NCBI GenBank assembly: GCA_946699065.1
Contig: CAMPDV010001955.1
Location: 1 to 64,000, forward strand
Source: Loxodes magnus
Taxonomy: Eukaryota > Ciliophora > Karyorelictea > Loxodida > Loxodidae
Direction: 5' to 3'
Length of the DNA stretch: 64,000 nucleotides
In this document: piece by piece, positions 38,071 through 48,400 of the stretch
Position numbering within the stretch: the stretch's first letter is position 1
Layout of the letters: each line of letters starts with the position of its first letter
Position numbers and translations under genes: made by a program
Notes under the pieces: generated by a model
Database searches by the model: none
The model's input: the letters and a program-made list of their open reading frames with translations, nothing else
What the model was told of the DNA's origin: nothing

Positions 38071-41000
38071 TTATAGTTTTAATATTTAAGAATATTGAGA
38101 CATAGTTGCAATAGATATCGCTTAGACTATAAATATTACAAATATGTTGAAAGATGAAAGTTTGTAAATGTCAATCAAGTTTTTTCTTGTTCTTTCACTA
38201 TCATATATTTTTATTTATTTTCTTGATTAAATTTTTCTTTTTTTCCTTCTAGAAACTCTTCTAAAAGCCCATCTTGTAGTTCAAACATTTCAATACGCTT
38301 TTTTAGTAATTCAGAATGAAAATTATTGATTAATTTGTCTATTTAGGAATTTGACTCTTTGAAAAATGTTTGTTTATATAGTTTTAGTCATAAAGAATTA
38401 GTTTCTTTTTGTCTTTTTCTTTAAGAGCTTTATGAATTTCGAATTCCTCAATAGTATCTGCATTTTATTAGCAATAAAAAATAAGATCAGTTTCATCAAA
38501 ATCTTAGCCACATAAGCAAATAATGCTATATCTAACGTTAATGTAACGATTACTGAGGTCTTATTGAAAATTATAAGAAAAATTTCTTAGTTTATAGATG
38601 GAAATAGTCTCTCTAATATAGTGTTTATTATATTTGGTGTAAGTAATTTCAGGAAATACACTTAAATTATTTTCTATTTAGTCTATAATTCTTTTTGCTG
38701 TTGGTATAAGTGTATTCCTAGAGAGACATTCCATTAAGAATTTATGTTTTATTTTTTATTCCGTGAGTTTATAAAAATCCATATTATTCTAAACATGTAA
38801 CATGTCTCAAAATTATACAAATCGATACATTTCTTTATATGTTTCTAGCATGGTAAATTAAATTTAGTGTTTTTTCTAATAAAAAAGCAGTGTCTGAGTT
38901 AGGATTTTCTTTGCTGTATTATATCAATTTTTAATAAAAGTGCATTAACTTTTGGGTTACCTTATGTGTAAAAGGAAGCCAGTTTAGGTCAATAAAGCAT
39001 GAATCATTGAATGTTAATTCTTAAGATCTAAACGCCTGTCTTGAAATAAGCCTTTACGATTTTGCTATCTTGCTTTTTATTCCTTTAATTCCAGAAATAG
39101 TACCTCACGGAGTAATATCACTTCCATATTAAACTTTAGGCAAAATAAAAGTTCTATAAAGAATTTTGAAGCTGAGAGGTGATACTAAAACATATTTAGA
39201 AAGTATTACAGTAGCTTTTTAAATAGATACTCTGTGTTTTGTAGCTACTTCTGTACAATGTAATTTGTAATTTTATTTTATTCCTAACTAATATCCTAAA
39301 TAATTAACTTCATCTTTTTAAGCAATTGGAATCCCATTGAGCTTTATAGTAATAGAAGGTTAGCTATCTTTTCATTTATTTTTTTCAAGAATTCTATTAC
39401 TTCACATTTATCTACATTAATTGTAAGTTTTACTAAATCAAAAACTGTAGATGTAGCTTGTAATAATTTTTAGGTATTTTTCTAGGAAGAAGACAATTGG
39501 ATTAAGTCGTCTGCGAAGGCTCGTACTACGAAAGTTTTAGATAATATTTGAAATCCTAATTTCTTCTGATTATCTTCTAAATATCTTATAACAATATCAT
39601 GGTATAAAATTGCAAGTACATGTGCATGTCTACTTCCTTATAATACTCCATTATTATATTTAATTGTTCTTGTAAGATATCCATCAATTATAAACTTAGC
39701 ATCAACATTATCGTAAAAAGAATCTAGTGCCATATTAGGTCAAAGGTAACCTAAGTCTTCTAAGATGATCAAAAAGTAATTTCCTAGATATGCTATCAAA
39801 CATTTTTTCTATATCTATTAAAGTAGCAATTAATTACTTTTTATGAGATCATCTAAGATGCAAGTCTATAATTTACTAAATAGTTCAAATTTTCTAAGTA
39901 GTGGAGCGTTTACGAATAAATCCAAATTAGGCTGGATGTAAAGTGTTTCGTTCATAAATATAAAGTTAAAATCTTTATGTTAGTGCTTTATCATAAATTT
40001 TAAGTAGATAGTTCAATAAAGCGATACGTCGTCAATTACATCAATTATTTTTGTTTCCCTTTTTGAAAATCGGAAGAATGTTTATTTTTTCATTGTATTA
40101 GGTATTTTAAATATTCTAAGCATGTTATTAATGAAACTTGTAATAATTTAATGCAAATCTTAACCTCCATATTTAATAAGCTCAGCTTTAGGCCTCATTA
40201 CCTGTAGCTTTATTATTTGCAAGCTAAGATATAATTTTTTTAATTTCAAATCATGTAAAAAGAAGCATGTTTTATAAATGACTTAATTCCTAATTTAAGA
40301 TAAAAGATTTATTTCTAAATATTCTATCTATTTTTCTATTTGAGAAGTAAAAATCTATCTTACTTATTTTCGAATGTTTATCAAAAACGTTAGTTTCCCA
40401 ATTTTCAATAAATTGCTGTTTTTATTTAAAGTTAAAATTCATCTAATTAAGAATTTTTGGGTTTATTAGATTCTTTAACTTGTTTAAGCATTATTTAAGC
40501 ATTTTTGTTAAGATCTTTATTTTTTTCCTTAGCTTTTTATTTATTTCATTTCCAAAATTCGTGAAAATAATGCTTATAAGATTAAATTTTAAGCTAGTAA
40601 AGTTTGAAAACTTCTTAATTATGTCATCCATACAAAGCTAATGCTTTCTAATATTCAATATTATCCATTTTTACTTGAACAAATAACATAGTTAAGTAAC
40701 TTGGCAATTGATAATAGTTTTTTCTTTAAATTAAAGATTCAAGCGCAATCTCAGCATCATAACTAATAAGATCGCAGATGAATTGATACTAATTTTCAAC
40801 ATCTTTTTAATCAAGTTACTAGAATTGATAAAAATATCCCAAAAATAGTTTAATAAATGTTTCTCGTGTTCAGATCCTATAATTTAGAAATTTCAAAGAG
40901 TAATCATTATTGTTAATCTTATTCACTTCTTTTTAAATTATAATTAAATGTAATACTTAGTAGAAAATTATCAATATACAAACCCGAATCTTGGATAACT

Positions 41001-41130
41001 TTATAGTCAACGAAATCATCAGAATTTAAAATTTAGGATGCCAAGAAGTAATCATTACAATAGCATTAATTATTCGCTCTATGAATAAATGTGTTGGACA
41101 CATAATCATTTAAAATTATTAATTAATATT
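38071..41130 (-). mobile_element. Non-LTR retrotransposon copy B, endonuclease remnant plus reverse transcriptase
   Basis: A LINE-type element on the minus strand. It contains the C-terminal part of an endonuclease-like domain (about 41,110-40,930), the full reverse transcriptase (about 40,100-39,300), a Cys-rich knuckle (about 38,470-38,518), a charged C-terminal tail and an (AATT)n tail. The N-terminal endonuclease and any ORF1 are missing; upstream of about 41,130 the sequence changes to an unrelated GC-richer block. Several single-base frameshifts break the ORF, so it is inactive or carries sequencing errors. Confidence 0.82.
38175..41110 (-). pseudogene. LINE ORF2: endonuclease C-terminus and reverse transcriptase, frameshifted
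   Basis: This would encode the enzyme that copies element RNA into a nicked target. Motifs in order: endonuclease end DDFVDYKVIQDSGLYIDNF; RT motif 1 KKGNKNNWCNWRRIALLN with both Trp as TGA (40,032-40,034 and 40,041-40,043); motif 2a HPAQFGFIRKRSTT; motif A LIDIEKMFDSISRKLLFDHL; motif B NNGVLQGSRHAHV; catalytic FADD at 39,506-39,517; thumb start NVDKCEVIEFLKK, then DEVNYLGY. A knuckle-like CLCGQDFDETDLIFYC lacks the usual His. The tail is charged and reaches TGA at 38,175-38,177. Frame breaks: near 40,090 and 39,395 in A runs (one A short each), near 39,740, and probably between the knuckle and the tail. Motifs 1 to A are continuous in one frame. Confidence 0.82.
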
Positions 41131-41470
41131 TTATAAAATGGATGTTGGCCGCGTCAGACAAGATAGTAGGTAATCTGGTTCAGAGTATACTGCATTGCGA
41201 GTAATCTCGCACTAGATACCACCACGGGGAAGGGTGGATAAGCTCCGTTGAGATATACCTAACTTACTCCGAGGGTTTTCTCTAGCAGTATGAAAATTTG
41301 ATTGACGGGCCTTCTTATTACCGACTTAATAACTTCTTTTATTTGGACCTTATTAAAGAAGGCTGAAGTATTTGACTCAAAATTTAAGAATAGATTTTAA
41401 TAAGAAGATTTCCCATTTGGAGAAGCTGACATGACTCATCGGACCTCTAGAATTTTAACAAGAAACATGA
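41131..41470. other. GC-richer block with hairpins, possible element 5' region or structured RNA
   Basis: This block is unlike its AT-rich neighbours. It holds a perfect hairpin (GCGAG 41,197-41,201, loop TAAT, CTCGC 41,206-41,210) and a second stem (CCACC 41,219-41,223 with GGTGG 41,233-41,237). No complete tRNA cloverleaf or RNA polymerase III box pair is evident, and no protein family is recognised. It sits between the truncated start of LINE copy B and the shared end motif at 41,496. It could be a 5' UTR of that lineage or an independent short element. Confidence 0.4.
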
Positions 41471-41495
41471 AAACATTTTTCTTAATATTAATACT

Positions 41496-41565
41496 GAAAG
41501 AGCTGCGTGCCAATGAGGTGCTACGCGTTCTATAATCATTTTTATTTATTTATTTATCTGCTAAT
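41496..41565 (-). repeat. Shared element-end motif followed upstream by an (AAAT)n tail
   Basis: On the minus strand an (AAAT)n tract (about 41,541-41,562) is followed directly by ATTATAGAACGCGTAGCACC and then CGCAGCTCTTTC. The same arrangement with related sequence occurs at 36,252-36,330. This reads as the tail of an upstream element joined to the start of the next. Confidence 0.6.
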
Positions 41566-42240
41566 CTTTATATTTTAATCTTGAGTTCTTTTACTTCATT
41601 TAGAAGTATTTCATTTTATTTTTCAACTTAAAAAGCATCTTAAATATTCACAATATTATTTACTGTTTTTAACTGGTTAGAGAATGAATTATAAAAAGTA
41701 TCTTACTATGTAGAGGATATTTTTGATACGAGTGTTGAGACTGAGGTACCAATCTAGTTTTTTTTATCTATAAATATATTTTTGAATCTTTAGAATTCTT
41801 GTTAGTCAATTTCCAGTTCTTAAAGAATTTTGAAGCAATTTTAACGGAATTCAAAGGATCTTGTTAACTTGAGATTAATTAAAACTATTTAGAAAAGCTC
41901 TTAACAAGTTTATAATATGCTCTACGGATTTGAGTTGAAATGAATCAGGATCAATTTTTAGAAAGTAGTCGCGCATCTGCCTATGCAAATTTAATTAGAT
42001 GGCAGCTTCTTTATTTTAAGGTAAAGAAGAGTCGTGAAAATTTTAATCCGCGATAATAAGAAATTATTAATTTTTTTATACTTCCAATTTATTTAAAGAG
42101 TTATTTACTATAGCTTCCTGTATAATAGAATACACTCGCATGCATAACCAAATATTTAATTAAAAAAGAATTTTATTATTATAGATGCATAATATAAAAT
42201 GAATCTTTAAAAATTGTTAATTTGCTTAAAATTCATGACT
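41563..42240. other. Unassigned region, protein-like frames on both strands
   Basis: Read without stops, both strands look like protein. The plus strand includes MNQDQFLESSRASAYANLIR (from 41,940) and upstream NWLENELQKVSYYVEDIF. The minus strand includes a heptad-like stretch, NEILLNEVKELKIKIQRL, ending at the (AAAT)n tract. The minus strand would be the expected continuation of LINE fragment C, but no knuckle motif is found. Coding strand and family stay open. Confidence 0.35.
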
Positions 42241-42485
42241 GGGTTTTCTGTCATTCAAAGATTCTTGACTACAGATGTTTTTAATATGAAAATTTTCTTA
42301 TGTCAAAAGACCTAAATACTTAAATTCCTTAACTTTCTCAATTACTATAATTCTTTTTGTTATTATCTCTTAATTTTGTCATGCAATTACATTTCATATT
42401 AATGATTTTGTTTTGTCCTAAATATATAATCACAGAGTTATGATAATTAGTAAAGAATGTAAATCATATCTTCTAGTTAATCAAA
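42240..42485 (-). mobile_element. LINE-like fragment C (RT thumb region), joined to the WD40 array
   Basis: The minus strand encodes IVIEKVKEFKYLGLLTQENF near 42,285-42,345. The V-K-E-F-K-Y-L-G signature is typical of the segment after the reverse transcriptase catalytic motif in LINEs. The upstream part up to the junction at about 42,485 fits poorly in one frame, suggesting decay. The fragment has no RT core, so it is 5'-truncated, and its 5' break lies exactly where the WD40 repeats end. Confidence 0.55.
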
Positions 42486-45400
42486 TAATAACTTCCCGAT
42501 ACGATGAACTCTGAATCACTGGATATAGCCACAGATCATACATGACTAGTGTGACCACTCATGGTCTTACAGGTACCTGTCTTGACGTCCCATAGTCTCA
42601 CCGTCTAATCTCCACTTCCCGATACGATGAACTCTGAATCACTGGATATAGCCACAGATCATACATGACTAGTGTGACCACTCATGGTCTTACAGGTACC
42701 TGTCTTGACGTCCCATAGTCTCACCGTCTAATCTCCACTTCCCGATACGATGAACTCTGAATCACTGGATATAGCCACAGATCATACATGACGTGTGTGA
42801 CCACTCATGGTCTTACAGGTACCTGTCTTGACGTCCCATAGTCTCACCGTCTAATCATAACTTACCGATACGATGAACTCTGAATCACTGGATATAGCCA
42901 CAGAGAATACCTAATTTGTGTGACCACTCATGGTCTTACAGGTACCTGTCTTGACGTCATATAGTCTCACCGTCTAATCTCCACTTCCCGATACGATGAA
43001 CTCTGAATCACTGGATATAGCCACAGATCATACATGACTAGTGTGACCACTCATGGTCTTACAGGTACCTGTCTTGACGTCCCATAGTCTCACCGTCTAA
43101 TCTCCACTTCCCGATACGATGAACTCTGAATCACTGGATATAGCCACAGATCATACATGACTAGTGTGACCACTCATGGTCTTACAGGTACCTGTCTTGA
43201 CGTCCCATAGTCTCACCGTCTAATCTCCACTTCCCGATACGATGAACTCTGAATCACTGGATATAGCCACAGATCATACATGACTAGTGTGACCACTCAT
43301 GGTCTTACAGGTACCTGTCTTGACGTCCCATAGTCTCACCGTCTAATCTCCACTTCCCGATACGATGAACTCTGAATCACTGGATATAGCCACAGATCAT
43401 ACATGACTAGTGTGACCACTCATGGTCTTACAGGTACCTGTCTTGACGTCCCATAGTCTCACCGTCTAATCTCCACTTCCCGATACGATGAACTCTGAAT
43501 CACTGGATATAGCCACAGAGAATACCTAATTAGTGTGACCACTCATGGTCTTACAGGTACCTGTCTTGACGTCCCATAGTCTCACCGTCTAATCATAACT
43601 TCCCGATACGATGAACTCTGAATCACTGGATATAGCCATAGCAGATACATAACTAGTGTGACCACTCATGGTCTTACAGGTACCTGTCTTGACGTCCCAT
43701 AGTCTCACCGTCTAATCTACACTTCCCGATACGATGAACTCTGAATCACTGGACATAGCCACAGATGATACATAATGTGTGTGACCACTCATGGTCTTAC
43801 AGGTACCTGTCTTGACGTCCCATAGTCTCACCGTCTAATCTGCACTTCCCGATACGATGAACTCTGAATCACTGGATATAGCCACAGATGATACATAACT
43901 AGTGTGACCACTCATGGTCTTACAGGTACCTGTCTTGACGTCCCATAGTCTCACCGTCTAATCATAACTTCCCGATACGATGAACTCTGAATCACTGGAT
44001 ATAGCCACAGCATATACATGACTAGTGTGACCACTCATGGTCTTACAGGTACCTGTCTTGACGTCCCATAGTCTCACCGTCTAATCTCCACTTCCCGATA
44101 CGATGAACTCTGAATCACTGGACATAGCCACAGATGATACATAATGTGTGTGACCACTCATGGTCTTACAGGTACCTGTCTTGACGTCCCATAGTCTCAC
44201 CGTCTAATCTCCACTTCCCGATACGATGAACTCTGAATCACTGGATATAGCCACAGATCATACATGACTAGTGTGACCACTCATGGTCTTACAGGTACCT
44301 GTCTTGACGTCCCATAGTCTCACCGTCTAATCTCCACTTCCCGATACGATGAACTCTGAATCACTGGATATAGCCACAGATCATACATGACTAGTGTGAC
44401 CACTCATGGTCTTACAGGTACCTGTCTTGACGTCCCATAGTCTCACCGTCTAATCTCCACTTCCCGATACGATGAACTCTGAATCACTGGATATAGCCAC
44501 AGATCATACATGACTAGTGTGACCACTCATGGTCTTACAGGTACCTGTCTTGACGTCCCATAGTCTCACCGTCTAATCTCCACTTCCCGATACGATGAAC
44601 TCTGAATCACTGGATATAGCCACAGAGAATACCTAATTAGTGTGACCACTCATGGTCTTACAGGTACCTGTCTTGACGTCCCATAGTCTCACCGTCTAAT
44701 CATAACTTCCCGATACGATGAACTCTGAATCACTGGATATAGCCATAGCAGATACATAACTAGTGTGACCACTCATGGTCTTACAGGTACCTGTCTTGAC
44801 GTCCCATAGTCTCACCGTATAATCTCCACTTCCCGATACGATGAACTCTGAATCACTGGATATAGCCACAGATCATACATGACTAGTGTGACCACTCATG
44901 GTCTTACAGGTACCTGTCTTGACGTCCCATAGTCTCACCGTCTAATCTCCACTTCCCGATACGATGAACTCTGAATCACTGGATATAGCCACAGATCATA
45001 CATGACTAGTGTGACCACTCATGGTCTTACAGGTACCTGTCTTGACGTCCCATAGTCTCACCGTCTAATCTCCACTTCCCGATACGATGAACTCTGAATC
45101 ACTGGATATAGCCACAGATCATACATGACGTGTGTGACCACTCATGGTCTTACAGGTACCTGTCTTGACGTCCCATAGTCTCACCGTCTAATCATAACTT
45201 CCCGATACGATGAACTCTGAATCACTGGATATAGCCACAGAGAATACCTAATTAGTGTGACCACTCATGGTCTTACAGGTACCTGTCTTGACGTCCCATA
45301 GTCTCACCGTCTAATCATAACTTCCCGATACGATGAACTCTGAATCACTGGATATAGCCATAGCAGATACATAACTAGTGTGACCACTCATGGTCTTACA

Positions 45401-48400
45401 GGTACCTGTCTTGACGTCCCATAGTCTCACCGTCTAATCTACACTTCCCGATACGATGAACTCTGAATCACTGGACATAGCCACAGATGATACATAATGT
45501 GTGTGACCACTCATGGTCTTACAGGTACCTGTCTTGACGTCCCATAGTCTCACCGTCTTATCATAACTTCCCGATACGATGAACTCTGAATCACTGGATA
45601 TAGCCATAGCAGATACATAACTAGTGTGACCACTCATGGTCTTACAGGTACCTGTCTTGACGTCCCATAGTCTCACCGTATAATCATAACTTCCCGATAC
45701 GATGAACTCTGAATCACTGGATATAGCCACAGCATATACATGACTAGCGTGACCACTCATGGTCTTACAGGTACCTGTCTTGACGTCCCATAGTCTCACC
45801 GTCTAATCTACACTTCCCGATACGATGAACTCTGAATCACTGGATATAGCCATAGCAGATACATAACTAGTGTGACCACTCATGGTCTTACAGGTACCTG
45901 TCTTGATGTCCCATAGTCTCACCGTATAATCATAACTTCCCGATACGATGAACTCTGAATCACTGGATATAGCCATAGCAGATACATAACTAGTGTGACC
46001 ACTCATGGTCTTACAGGTACCTGTCTTGACGTCCCATAGTCTCACCGTATAATCTTAACTTCCCGATACGATGAACTCTGAATTACGGGATATAGCCACA
46101 GATCATACATAATGTGTGTGACCACTCATGGTCTTACAGGTACCTGTCTTGACGTCCCATAGTCTCACCGTCTAATCTCCACTTCCCGATACGATGAACT
46201 CTGAATTACTGGATATAGCCACAGATCATACATAATGTGTGTGACCACTCATGGTCTTACAGGTACCTGTCTTGACGTCCCATAGTCTCACCGTATAATC
46301 ATAACTTCCCGATACGATGAACTCTGAATCACTGGATATAGCCACAGATGATACATAATGTGTGTGACCACTCATGGTCTTACAGGTACCTGTCTTGACG
46401 TCCCATAGTCTCACCGTCTCATCATAACTTCCCGATACGATGAACTCTGAATCACTGGATATAGCCACAGATCATACATGACTAGTGTGACGACTCATGG
46501 TCTTACAGGTACCTGTCTTGACGTCCCATAGTCTCACCGTATAATCATATCTTCCCGATACGATGAACTCTGAATCACTGGATATAGCCACAGCATATAC
46601 ATGACTAGTGTGACCACTCATGGTCTTACAGGTACCTGTCTTGACGTCCCATAGTCTCACCGTCTAATCATAACTTCCCGATACGATGAACTCTGAATCA
46701 CTGGATATAGCCACAGATCATACATGACTAGTGTGACCACTCATGGTCTTACAGGTACCTGTCTTGACGTCCCATAGTCTCACCGTATAATCATATCTTC
46801 CCGATACGATGAACTCTGAATCACTGGATATGGCCACAGATGATACCTAATTAGTGTGACCACTCATGGTCTTACAGGTACCTGTCTTGACGTCCCATAG
46901 TCTCACCGTCTAATCATAACTTCCCGATACGATGAACTCTGAATCACTGGATATAGCCACAGATCATACATGACTAGTGTGACGACTCATGGTCTTACAG
47001 GTACCTGTCTTGACGTCCCATAGTCTCACCGTATAATCATATCTTCCCGATACGATGAACTCTGAATCACTGGATATAGCCACAGATGATACACAACTAG
47101 TGTGACCACTCATGGTCTTACAGGTACCTGTCTTGACGTCCCATAGTCTCACCGTCTAATCTCCACTTCCCGATACGATGAACTCTGAATCACTGGATAT
47201 AGCCACAGATCATACATGACTAGTGTGACCACTCATGGTCTTACAGGTACCTGTCTTGACGTCCCATAGTCTCACCGTATAATCTCCACTTCCCGATACG
47301 ATGAACTCTGAATCACTGGATATAGCCACAGATCATACATGACTAGTGTGACCACTCATGGTCTTACAGGTACCTGTCTTGACGTCCCATAGTCTCACCG
47401 TCTAATCTCCACTTCCCGATACGATGAACTCTGAATCACTGGATATAGCCACAGATCATACATGACTAGTGTGACCACTCATGGTCTTACAGGTACCTGT
47501 CTTGACGTCCCATAGTCTCACCGTCTAATCTCCACTTCCCGATACGATGAACTCTGAATCACTGGATATAGCCACAGATCATACATGACGTGTGTGACCA
47601 CTCATGGTCTTACAGGTACCTGTCTTGACGTCCCATAGTCTCACCGTCTAATCATAACTTCCCGATACGATGAACTCTGAATCACTGGATATAGCCACAG
47701 AGAATACCTAATTAGTGTGACCACTCATGGTCTTACAGGTACCTGTCTTGACGTCCCATAGTCTCACCGTCTAATCATAACTTCCCGATACGATGAACTC
47801 TGAATCACTGGATATAGCCATAGCAGATACATAACTAGTGTGACCACTCATGGTCTTACAGGTACCTGTCTTGACGTCCCATAGTCTCACCGTATAATCA
47901 TAACTTCCCGATACGATGAACTCTGAATCACTGGATATAGCCATAGCAGATACATAACTAGTGTGACCACTCATGGTCTTACAGGTACCTGTCTTGACGT
48001 CCCATAGTCTCACCGTATAATCATAACTTCCCGATACGATGAACTCTGAATCACTGGATATAGCCATAGCAGATACATAACTAGTGTGACCACTCATGGT
48101 CTTACAGGTACCTGTCTTGACGTCCCATAGTCTCACCGTATAATCATAACTTCCCGATACGATGAACTCTGAATCACTGGATATAGCCATAGCAGATACA
48201 TGACTAGTGTGACCACTCATGGTCTTACAGGTACCTGTCTTGACGTCCCATAGTCTCACCGTCTAATCTCCACTTCCCGATACGATGAACTCTGAATCAC
48301 TGGATATAGCCACAGATCATACATGACTAGTGTGACCACTCATGGTCTTACAGGTACCTGTCTTGACGTCCCATAGTCTCACCGTCTTATCATGACTTCC

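Noticed and set aside
41131..41300. A tRNA gene, suggested by GGTTCAGAGTATAC and nearby stems
   Set aside because: The stems do not form a cloverleaf, no acceptor stem or anticodon arm could be drawn, and the B-box consensus is not met.
41400..41470. A hammerhead ribozyme core on the minus strand (CCGATGAG)
   Set aside because: The conserved core needs CTGATGA, and the matching GAAA and three-stem arrangement could not be placed. A covariance search would be needed.
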